Below are positions 1 to 5,716 of a stretch of DNA of 5,716 nt, piece by piece. How positions within the stretch are numbered: the first letter of the stretch is position 1; each line of letters opens with the position of its first letter. The position numbers and the translations under genes were made by a program. The notes under the pieces are model-generated. The model ran no database searches, was not told where the DNA came from, and saw nothing but the letters and a program-made list of their open reading frames with translations. This stretch comes from Cyclobacteriaceae bacterium. Its GTDB lineage: Bacteria > Bacteroidota > Bacteroidia > Cytophagales > Cyclobacteriaceae. The DNA is taken from assembly GCA_025455445.1 (NCBI GenBank), contig JALOMN010000142.1:1-5716 (forward strand). The letters are read 5' to 3'.

Positions 1-933
1 TATAAAATTGAAAAGCTGCCCATCGTAAATAAAAAAGGAAAGCTTACCGGACTAGTAACCTACAAGGACATTTTAAAAAAGAAAAATAAGCCCAATGCAT
101 GCCATGATGAATATGGTCGTTTGCGAGTAGGAGCTGCGGTGGGAGTAACTGCCGATGTGTTGGATCGAATTGAAGCCCTCAGGAATTCAGGTGTAGATGT
201 GGTAAGCATTGATACTGCACATGGACATTCAAAGGGTGTGATAGAAGCCGCCAAAAGAGTTAGAAAGAAATATCCTGAACTGAATTTGATAGTAGGCAAT
301 ATAGCCACTGGTGAAGCTGCAAAGGCATTGGCCAAAGCAGGTGCTGATGCAGTTAAGGTGGGTGTCGGGCCCGGAAGTATTTGCACCACTCGTATTGTAG
401 CCGGTATAGGGTTGCCACAACTATCGGCCGTATATGAATCGGCCAAAGCACTTAAAGGCTCGCAGGTAAAAGTAATAGCCGATGGTGGCATTCGTTTTTC
501 GGGAGACATTGTAAAAGCATTGGCTGCCGGGGCAGATAGTATTATGATAGGTTCATTGCTGGCAGGCACAGATGAAGCACCCGGTGAAATGATAATTTAC
601 GAGGGACGAAAATTCAAGACCTATCGTGGTATGGGTTCATTGGAGGCGATGGACGATGGATCAAAAGACCGTTACTTCCAGGATGCAGAAGATGACATAA
701 AGAAATTGGTACCCGAAGGCATCTCAGGCCGCGTGCCATACAAAGGCTCTGCAGCGGAAGTGCTCTATCAATTAGTAGGAGGACTAAAAGCAGGCATGGG
801 TTATTGTGGGGCTAAAAACCTTGATAAACTGAAGTCTGCAAAATTTGTAAAAATTACTCCGGCCGGTGTGCATGAAAGTCATCCGCATGATGTAACGATT
901 ACGCGCGAAGCACCGAACTATAGCAGGAAATAG
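1..933 (+). CDS. guaB: IMP dehydrogenase, C-terminal part (5' end outside window)
   Basis: Cytosolic enzyme that oxidises IMP to XMP with NAD+, the first committed step of GMP synthesis. The frame is open from base 1, so the gene begins upstream; 310 codons are present of a family length near 490. The first ~27 codons are the end of the second CBS domain ([22 protein letters not shown]). The rest is catalytic TIM barrel: the active-site loop GPGSICTTR with the nucleophilic Cys at 382-384, the IMP-phosphate region with [10 protein letters not shown], the flap Arg-Tyr pair in DRYFQ (Arg 670-672, Tyr 673-675), [17 protein letters not shown], and the typical tail ESHPHDV. All key residues seen are intact. 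It ends at TAG 931-933, and no hairpin plus T-run terminator is visible after it. Identification is near certain; regulation cannot be judged because the promoter lies outside. Confidence 0.97.
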   Translation, partial: YKIEKLPIVNKKGKLTGLVTYKDILKKKNKPNACHDEYGRLRVGAAVGVTADVLDRIEALRNSGVDVVSIDTAHGHSKGVIEAAKRVRKKYPELNLIVGNIATGEAAKALAKAGADAVKVGVGPGSICTTRIVAGIGLPQLSAVYESAKALKGSQVKVIADGGIRFSGDIVKALAAGADSIMIGSLLAGTDEAPGEMIIYEGRKFKTYRGMGSLEAMDDGSKDRYFQDAEDDIKKLVPEGISGRVPYKGSAAEVLYQLVGGLKAGMGYCGAKNLDKLKSAKFVKITPAGVHESHPHDVTITREAPNYSRK

Positions 934-970
934 TCTCAATTTCTGCCGTGTTAGTTAGATGCTTTTTCAC

Positions 971-978
971 TAAACTTG
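971..978 (+). promoter_or_regulatory. Weak candidate -7 element for the partner-switching cassette
   Basis: TAAACTTG matches the Bacteroidota -7 consensus TAnnTTTG with one mismatch (C for T). No TTG is found 17-23 nt upstream to serve as the -33 element, so this is only a tentative promoter. If used, transcription would start near 985 and the palindrome at 996-1009 would lie in the early transcript. The alternative is that the cassette is read through from guaB, since no terminator is visible in the 88-bp gap. Confidence 0.2.
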
Positions 979-992
979 TAACCTGCATCATT

Positions 993-1012
993 GTGATTAA
1001 TGCATTAATAAC
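993..1012. promoter_or_regulatory. Palindrome upstream of the phosphatase gene (possible operator)
   Basis: ATTAATGCATTAAT at 996-1009 is a perfect 14-bp palindrome. The symmetry extends to 993-1012 with a single mismatched pair (995/1010). It ends 9 bp before the TTG start of the phosphatase gene, inside the only gap between guaB and the cassette. A continuous palindrome without a spacer suits binding of a dimeric DNA-binding protein better than an RNA hairpin, which would be only a weak 5-bp stem with a TGCA loop. The regulator is unknown. The sequence is AT-rich, so chance is possible. Confidence 0.35.
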
Positions 1013-1021
1013 GAACTGGCT

Positions 1022-3100
1022 TTGTTAAAGGCAAAAACTATTTTAAGGCTTTCTTTTTTTGGCTCCATCGTAGCCTGGGTGGTATTGCTATTCACTGACA
1101 TTACCGTTTTATATAGTGACCTAAAAGGACTTCCACCCGGTGTGCCGATATGGTTGCCCCGTGTATGTCTTGATTTATTTATTGTATGCCTTTTCTATTA
1201 TTATCGATATAAAATCGAGCGAGACGAAAACCTGAGCTTTACCGATTTGCTTTGGAAGGTATTCGCTACCGGCTTGATCGCAACCGTTGTGTCTTTGGTT
1301 TTGCGTTTGTTGGAATCCTTACTGGGAAACACAGTTCTTGTATCGAATATCTTATTTACAGACTTTATTTATCAGATAAACCTGGCACTGTTTATCAGTT
1401 TTTTGCTGGCTGCATTTACTGCCTGGAAGCGTTTAATACTTTACCAAAAATCAAAATGGTTAATCCGCATCTGGTCTGTATTTGAAGTGGCTCTGATATT
1501 TTTACTAATCTATGATGGATTTCATATTATCCTGCCTGAAACCATTTCAACACTTACGCTGGTAGCTATCGGACTTATGGTGGTAGTGCTATCAGCAAAT
1601 ATGCGCTGGGTAGCCTATCTCAACTTTAAACAAAAATGGACGTGCATTTTGTTGTTGCTGTTATCTTTCTTCTACCTGGGTTACTTTATTTATACAGTAG
1701 TGAGGTTATCGGATATGATAAGTTCACAGTCATCTACCTTCTTTGACTTTAATAGTCATGTGTTTAACCTGGCACTTTTAAGTTTTGTATTGGTGTACAG
1801 TATCTTTTCTTTCCTGGTGATATTATTCAATCTGCCAACTTCTTCTGTGTTCGAACAGAAACTGGAAGAGGTGATAAATTTTCAGCGCATCAGTCAGTCG
1901 ATTCAAACTGAACAAAACGAAGAAAGTGTTTATAATATACTTCTAGAAAGTTCAGTAAGCACGGTATTTGCGGATGCAGCATGGCTCGATATACAAAGTG
2001 CCAACGATGGACATAAACTCTATACCTATCGCATCACGGAGCGTGAATCAAACGAAATACGCGACCATTTAAAAAATCATCATGTAGTGGGTGCGCTGGA
2101 ACAGAGCAGTGATCGCACACGCAATCTCTCGAAACATTTAGCTTCGCTAAAGGGCTCGCGCTTCCGCTCCTTATTGGCATTTCCGATAACCGTAAAAAAT
2201 CAAACTATCGGCACGCTGGCATTGCTTAAAGAATTGCCAGAAGGATTCAATAAAGAGATGACACGGATTGTATCCACGTTTTCCAACCAGGCGGGAATAT
2301 CTATTGAAAACTTCCGGTTGATGGAGGAGGCATTTCAGAATGAACGTTATAAAGAGGAGTTGAAGATTGCCAAATCAGTACAAAAGAGTCTGCTTCCACA
2401 AACGCTTGAAAAAAATTCTGATTTTGAGATCTCCTCATTTGCAGTATCGGCCGATGAAGTAGGTGGTGATTATTATGATACACTTCGTATTGATGAAAAT
2501 AAAGTAGCGCTTGTAATTGCGGATGTTTCCGGCAAAGGCACTTCAGCAGCCTTTCATATGTCGCAGATGAAGGGAATATTTCATAGCCTGGCACAGAATG
2601 ATCTGGATCCGAAAGATTTTATGGAGCGCGCCAACAAGGCATTGTCTTTTTGCCTGGAACGAGGTTCATTTATTTCAGCTTCTTTTTTCATAATTGATAA
2701 ACGAAGCAGGCAAATCCGATATTCCCGGGCGGGGCATTGCCCGGTGTTGTATTACAACGCAGCGGCAGGCACTACAACCTATTTAAAAGATAAAGGTGCT
2801 GCCTTGGGAATGGTTCGTAATAAAGAATACGGCCGATTGGTTGAAACACGTGAGTTAACGTATCAACCCGGTGACATTATGTTTTTATATACCGATGGAA
2901 TCACTGAAGCGAAAGATGCGAAGGGTGAAGAATTTGGATATGAAAGACTTACCAATGCGCTGAAAGAAGTAACCACACGGTCTGCAGAAGAAATAGAAAA
3001 ACATGTAATCGACAAGTTGTATGAGTTTTCCGGAACACGCGATATAAATGATGACTATACATCCATGACTATTAAGTTTAAAGAAAGTGCAGAACAATAA
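1022..3100 (+). CDS. Membrane-anchored GAF domain SpoIIE/PP2C-family serine phosphatase (RsbU-like)
   Basis: 692 aa. Predicted to dephosphorylate a phospho-STAS protein, very likely the one encoded next. Residues ~7-272 hold about eight hydrophobic segments (roughly 7-29, 45-62, 75-98, 111-135, 150-171, 177-194, 205-228, 246-272). Residues ~285-435 resemble a GAF domain (AFPITVKNQTIGTLALL, then a helix ending SIENFRL). A short helical linker follows with the family signature AKSVQKSLLPQ (450-460). The PP2C domain fills ~465-688, with metal-site motifs EVGGDYYD (Asp483, Asp486), ADVSGKG (Asp501), AGHCP, LYTDGITEA (Asp625) and DDYTSM (Asp677/678), so catalysis should be intact. The start is TTG: an in-frame stop at 998-1000 limits upstream choices, and the first internal Met (~185) would remove most membrane segments. 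The phosphatase call is firm; the signal sensed and the membrane domain family are not recognised. Confidence 0.92.
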   Translation: MLKAKTILRLSFFGSIVAWVVLLFTDITVLYSDLKGLPPGVPIWLPRVCLDLFIVCLFYYYRYKIERDENLSFTDLLWKVFATGLIATVVSLVLRLLESLLGNTVLVSNILFTDFIYQINLALFISFLLAAFTAWKRLILYQKSKWLIRIWSVFEVALIFLLIYDGFHIILPETISTLTLVAIGLMVVVLSANMRWVAYLNFKQKWTCILLLLLSFFYLGYFIYTVVRLSDMISSQSSTFFDFNSHVFNLALLSFVLVYSIFSFLVILFNLPTSSVFEQKLEEVINFQRISQSIQTEQNEESVYNILLESSVSTVFADAAWLDIQSANDGHKLYTYRITERESNEIRDHLKNHHVVGALEQSSDRTRNLSKHLASLKGSRFRSLLAFPITVKNQTIGTLALLKELPEGFNKEMTRIVSTFSNQAGISIENFRLMEEAFQNERYKEELKIAKSVQKSLLPQTLEKNSDFEISSFAVSADEVGGDYYDTLRIDENKVALVIADVSGKGTSAAFHMSQMKGIFHSLAQNDLDPKDFMERANKALSFCLERGSFISASFFIIDKRSRQIRYSRAGHCPVLYYNAAAGTTTYLKDKGAALGMVRNKEYGRLVETRELTYQPGDIMFLYTDGITEAKDAKGEEFGYERLTNALKEVTTRSAEEIEKHVIDKLYEFSGTRDINDDYTSMTIKFKESAEQ

Positions 3101-3128
3101 AATATCTTAACCGTTTAACAAATTACCC

Positions 3129-3479
3129 ATGGTTCATATTAAACGAATACAGGAAGATGGAGCAGACATAATTTCAGTAATAGGTGAAATTGATGCGAGT
3201 TCTTCCATTGAACTGGATCTGGCAATAGCCCGTAGTGTTGGCGAAGGATTTCGTAAAATTCTCGTTGACTGCTCAGCATTGGAGTATATTTCTTCAGCAG
3301 GGTTAGGAGTGTTTATGTCGTATATAGAAGAATTGAGAGAGAAAAACATACCCATGGTAATATATGGTATGAAGGAAAAGGTGGCCAATACCTTTCAGAT
3401 TTTGGGATTGGCCGATCTGCTCCATATCACTGAAACGAGGGAAGAGGCAAAGAGCTTGGCAAATGAATTATCAGTATAA
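3129..3479 (+). CDS. STAS-domain anti-sigma factor antagonist (RsbV/SpoIIAA-like)
   Basis: 116 aa, a single STAS domain of usual length. In partner switching such a protein, when unphosphorylated, binds the ATP-binding kinase and frees that kinase's target; phosphorylation on one serine turns it off. Visible features are the opening strand with GEIDASSSIELD (19-30), the central strand ILVDCSALEYI (44-54), and the phosphosite loop ISSAGLGVF. Alignment with the D-S-[ST]-G-L-G loop of RsbV puts the phosphorylated residue at Ser56. The preceding Asp is replaced by Ser55 and the following Ser/Thr by Ala57, a known variant of the loop. The ATG follows the phosphatase stop by 28 nt, and the 3' end overlaps the next gene by 17 nt, so one operon is likely. 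Soluble cytoplasmic protein. The actual partner is inferred from adjacency. Confidence 0.93.
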   Translation: MVHIKRIQEDGADIISVIGEIDASSSIELDLAIARSVGEGFRKILVDCSALEYISSAGLGVFMSYIEELREKNIPMVIYGMKEKVANTFQILGLADLLHITETREEAKSLANELSV

Positions 3480-3879
3480 CATAGGGTGTAGTCTTAGCAA
3501 CCTGAAAGGCATTCGGGAATTTGTGCGGAATTCGCTCAAAGGAGAGGGTGTTTCAGAGGTTGATTTAAGTGCCATTGTGCTGGCGTTGGATGAAATGTGT
3601 TCAAACCTGATGATTCATGCACATCATTGCAATCCGGATCATCTGTTAGAACTACATATAGACGTGCCTGCTCGTGGCAAAATAATTTTTGAAATAGTAG
3701 ATGATGGTTCTGTATTTGACATCAATCAATTTCATGAACCAGAGATTGATAACCTGGTGCATCAAAAGCGCAAAGGCGGCCTTGGCATCCGATTAGTGAA
3801 AGCAATCATGGATAATGTAGAGTATTTGCGCAGGAACGATAGAAATGTCTGTCGACTTACGAAAGACATCAAATTATAG
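3463..3879 (+). CDS. RsbW-like GHKL ATP-binding serine kinase / anti-sigma-type regulator
   Basis: 138 aa, a stand-alone HATPase_c_2 domain as in RsbW and SpoIIAB. Expected to bind ATP, phosphorylate the STAS protein encoded just before, and hold a regulatory target when the STAS protein is phosphorylated. The N box is ALDEMCSNLMIHAH (41-54) with Glu44 as likely catalytic base and Asn48 as Mg-ATP ligand. The G1 box is IVDDG (78-82, Asp80, Gly82). The G2 box is GGLGI (105-109) followed by the helix RLVKAIMD. The C-terminal strand RNDRNVCRLTK matches the family end. The ATG lies within the last codons of the STAS gene (17-nt overlap), suggesting translational coupling and matched amounts of the two partners. 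No sigma factor gene follows, so whether it is a true anti-sigma factor or controls another protein cannot be told. Confidence 0.92.
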   Translation: MNYQYNIGCSLSNLKGIREFVRNSLKGEGVSEVDLSAIVLALDEMCSNLMIHAHHCNPDHLLELHIDVPARGKIIFEIVDDGSVFDINQFHEPEIDNLVHQKRKGGLGIRLVKAIMDNVEYLRRNDRNVCRLTKDIKL

Positions 3880-3911
3880 CCAATTCAGGCACAATTTTCT
3901 ATCATAGTGTA

Positions 3912-3945
3912 TTGCTAGCACTCCTGCATAAAAGTTATAATTTTG
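3912..3945 (+). promoter_or_regulatory. Bacteroidota-type promoter for the parvulin gene
   Basis: TAATTTTG at 3938-3945 is an exact match to the Bacteroidota -7 consensus TAnnTTTG. A TTG at 3912-3914 lies 23 nt upstream, at the long end of the 17-23 nt spacing reported for Flavobacterium-type promoters. Transcription would begin near 3952, so the parvulin gene likely has its own promoter separate from the cassette. This also argues against a TTG start at 3912, which would put the promoter inside the coding region. Confidence 0.5.
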
Positions 3946-3956
3946 CACTCCCTAAA

Positions 3957-5525
3957 ATGGTTATTCACAGCATGATGCGTTTGTTCGCGGTATTATTGGT
4001 TTTATTGGTTGCTTCGGCACCGGTGTTGGCACAACTTAAGTTGCGGAAAAAGGAGGCAACTCTTTTTACAGTCAAGGGCAAGCCGGTATCAACCGATGAA
4101 TTCACCAGGCTTTATAAAAAGAATGCTTTTAATAAAAATGAAGCCGCCAGTCAAGAGGCCGTAGAAGAATACCTTCAGTTGCTAATCAACTTTAAGCTGA
4201 AGATAGCCGAGGCATATTCGCGCGGCTTAGATGCCACACCGAAATTTAGTAACGAATTTAAAACGTATCAGGAGGAATTAAAAAAGCCTTATCGCACCGA
4301 ACCTGATGCTCTTGACCTGCTTGCAAAACAAACGTATCAGCGACTTACAGAAGAAGTAAAAGCTTCGCATATTCTGATAAATGCAAAACCGGAAGATGCT
4401 CCGGCTGATACTTTAAAAGCCTATAATAAAATCGTAAGTATTCGCAGCCGGATACTGGCCGGTGAGGATTTTGAAAAAGTGGCCGCTGAAGTTTCGGAAG
4501 ATCCATCCGCAAAATATAATTATGGCAACCTGGGTTATTTTACAGCATTGCAAATGGTATATCAGTTTGAAGATGCAGCATATAATACTAAAACCGGTGA
4601 CCTTTCGCCTATTATCAGAACTCAATTTGGATATCATCTTATCAAAGTATTTGATCGCAAGCCTGCGCGCGGTGAAGTGGAGGTGTCGCATATTTTATTA
4701 CGTGGTGCTTCGCCTGATGATAAGAATGTAAAGAACAAAATCTTTGAAATTTATGATCAGCTGAGAGCGGGCCGCAATTGGGATGAAGTCTGTAAAGAAT
4801 ACTCAGAAGACACTGGAACCAAAAATAGCGGAGGAAGACTTCGTCCTTTTGGTGTTGGCGCGCTGGCATCAGTTCCGGAGTTTGAGTCAAGAGCATTTGC
4901 CATGCAAAAGCCAGGAGAAATTTCTGATCCCTTTGAGTCAAACATCGGATGGCATATCATTCGCCTTGAAAGAAAAATTCCTTTATTGCCTTACAATGAA
5001 ATGGAAGCCTCTTTAAAGCGAAGACTTGGCCGTGATGAACGACTGCAACTGTCAAAAAAGGAATTAAGTGAAAAGCGAAGAAAAGAATATCATTTCACAG
5101 AAGTACCTGAGGTAAAGGAAAAAGTATTTGCCTTGGTCGATACTTCGCTTACTAAGGGCACCTGGAGTTATAAGGGCACGGCAGAGTTAAAATCTCAGCA
5201 ACTATTTTCAGTAGAAAACAGAAAGATATCCGTTGCAGATTTCATCAACTATATAAATACAAATCAAACTAAAGTTTCGCAGGCACCGCTGGCATATATG
5301 CAGCAACTTTATGATGCTTTTGTAGAAGATAATATCATGATAGCAGAAAATGAAAGGCTGGAACGTGAACATCCCGAATTTAAGTTTACCCTGAATGAAT
5401 ACCGCGAAGGCATTTTATTGTTCGATATCATGGAATCTGAAGTATGGAATAAGGCGACCGAGTGGAAGCGCGTATTTTTACTGCTACTGATAAAAGTGTT
5501 ATTGAAAGCACAATCAATAAAGTAA
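3957..5525 (+). CDS. SurA-like tandem-parvulin peptidyl-prolyl isomerase, frame-disrupted
   Basis: Exported periplasmic foldase/chaperone thought to help outer-membrane proteins fold. From the ATG at 3957 (522 codons), residues 1-26 form a Sec signal peptide with hydrophobic core LFAVLLVLLVA and probable cleavage at APVLA|Q. A SurA-type helical region follows, then parvulin domain 1 at ~132-235 (VKASHILI ... QFGYHLIKV) and domain 2 at ~240-343 (VEVSHILL ... IGWHIIRL). ATGs at 3972 and 3975 are equally plausible starts and give a longer leader after the promoter ending at 3945. The frame runs into TAA 5523-5525, but from about residue 500 its product (EWKRVFLLLL...) stops resembling the family, while recognisable protein continues in another frame (5453 onward). 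True gene ends beyond the window. Family identity is firm; it is a natural pseudogene, a recent mutant or an assembly error. Confidence 0.88.
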   Translation: MVIHSMMRLFAVLLVLLVASAPVLAQLKLRKKEATLFTVKGKPVSTDEFTRLYKKNAFNKNEAASQEAVEEYLQLLINFKLKIAEAYSRGLDATPKFSNEFKTYQEELKKPYRTEPDALDLLAKQTYQRLTEEVKASHILINAKPEDAPADTLKAYNKIVSIRSRILAGEDFEKVAAEVSEDPSAKYNYGNLGYFTALQMVYQFEDAAYNTKTGDLSPIIRTQFGYHLIKVFDRKPARGEVEVSHILLRGASPDDKNVKNKIFEIYDQLRAGRNWDEVCKEYSEDTGTKNSGGRLRPFGVGALASVPEFESRAFAMQKPGEISDPFESNIGWHIIRLERKIPLLPYNEMEASLKRRLGRDERLQLSKKELSEKRRKEYHFTEVPEVKEKVFALVDTSLTKGTWSYKGTAELKSQQLFSVENRKISVADFINYINTNQTKVSQAPLAYMQQLYDAFVEDNIMIAENERLEREHPEFKFTLNEYREGILLFDIMESEVWNKATEWKRVFLLLLIKVLLKAQSIK

Positions 5526-5716
5526 ATGCAGGAGATTCTTTATCAAATGCAGATTTGAAAAAGTTTAAGTCAATTCAACCTTATCGCACTTATGAACGAA
5601 AAGACAGCAAAGTAATTGATCGCATTACATGGACAATCGGTTTGCACGAGTTGGAATTGGAGGGTCAGTTTTACCTTGTTGAAATTAAACGATTGGTTCC
5701 ACCGGGGGTAAAGAGT
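5453..5716 (+). pseudogene. Out-of-frame C-terminal continuation of the parvulin gene (3' end outside window)
   Basis: Reading from 5453 in the frame shifted relative to the gene above gives an open stretch to the window end with sensible protein: GDRVEARIFTATDKSVIEST, then INKVNAGDSLSNADLKKF, then a segment ending ITWTIGLHELELEGQFYLVE and IKRLVPPG. The RVEAxI(Y/F)TA run, the AGDSL run and the final YLVExxxxxPPG are features I associate with the C-terminal part of long Bacteroidota SurA-like isomerases, so this is the severed remainder of the same gene and not a new one. A TAA at 5450-5452 closes this frame upstream. No convincing separate start is present (only a GTG at 5462). Confidence 0.75.

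Noticed and set aside
60..569. 169-codon open frame on the minus strand
   Set aside because: It is antisense to the well-conserved guaB barrel region and shows no recognisable domain; it is a shadow frame.
3101..3128. Imperfect repeat of TTAAC in the 28-nt gap before the STAS gene
   Set aside because: It is too short and AT-rich to be distinguished from chance.
3906..3922. TGCTAGCA palindrome and AGTG...CACT pairing in the gap before the parvulin gene, as a terminator or operator
   Set aside because: The paired stretches are only 4-8 bp, with no GC-rich stem and no following T-run; it also overlaps the likely -33 element.
3912..3956. TTG start at 3912 extending the parvulin by 15 residues
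   Set aside because: It would place residues MLALLHKSYNFALPK before the signal peptide and put the exact-match promoter inside the gene; the ATGs at 3957, 3972 or 3975 give a normal signal peptide.
4413..5016. Several 67-99 codon open frames on both strands within the parvulin gene
   Set aside because: They overlap the parvulin domains, whose reading frame is clearly the conserved one; none has a family signature.
1..5716. CRISPR arrays, tRNA or rRNA genes, insertion sequences, toxin-antitoxin or phage genes
   Set aside because: No repeat-spacer pattern, RNA gene signature, transposase or terminal inverted repeats were seen; the window is almost fully filled by the five genes described.

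Overview
The window looks like chromosomal DNA of a member of the Bacteroidota, probably a Cytophagales/Cyclobacteriaceae-type bacterium. The base composition is moderately AT-rich. No Shine-Dalgarno sequences stand out before the starts. One promoter matches the Bacteroidota TTG / TAnnTTTG pattern. The gene types are familiar from that group: a GAF-SpoIIE phosphatase with a multi-pass membrane domain, and a SurA-like tandem parvulin. This placement is inferred from gene content and signals, not from a database search. All genes lie on the + strand.

Layout. (1) Positions 1-933 hold the 3' part of guaB (IMP dehydrogenase), cut by the window edge. (2) An 88-bp gap contains a perfect 14-bp palindrome (996-1009) just before the next gene. 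(3) Positions 1022-3879 hold a compact three-gene partner-switching cassette: a membrane-anchored GAF + SpoIIE/PP2C phosphatase (RsbU-like), a STAS anti-anti-sigma-type protein (RsbV-like), and a GHKL ATP-binding protein (RsbW-like). The last two overlap by 17 nt. (4) A 77-bp gap holds a good Bacteroidota promoter. (5) From 3957 to the window end lies an exported tandem-parvulin peptidyl-prolyl isomerase whose reading frame is broken at about 5451-5475, with the rest of the protein continuing in another frame to the edge.

How the genes could work together. By analogy with the RsbU/V/W and SpoIIAA/AB systems, the ATP-binding protein would phosphorylate the STAS protein on Ser56. The membrane phosphatase would remove the phosphate in response to a signal sensed by its membrane and/or GAF domain. 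The free STAS protein would then sequester the ATP-binding protein away from its target. No sigma factor or other obvious output protein lies in the window, so the target is unknown. guaB and the parvulin appear to be housekeeping neighbours with no evident functional link to the cassette.

The points most worth a second look are the orphan partner-switching module with an uncharacterised membrane sensor, the palindrome in front of it, and the apparent internal out-of-frame deletion in the parvulin gene.
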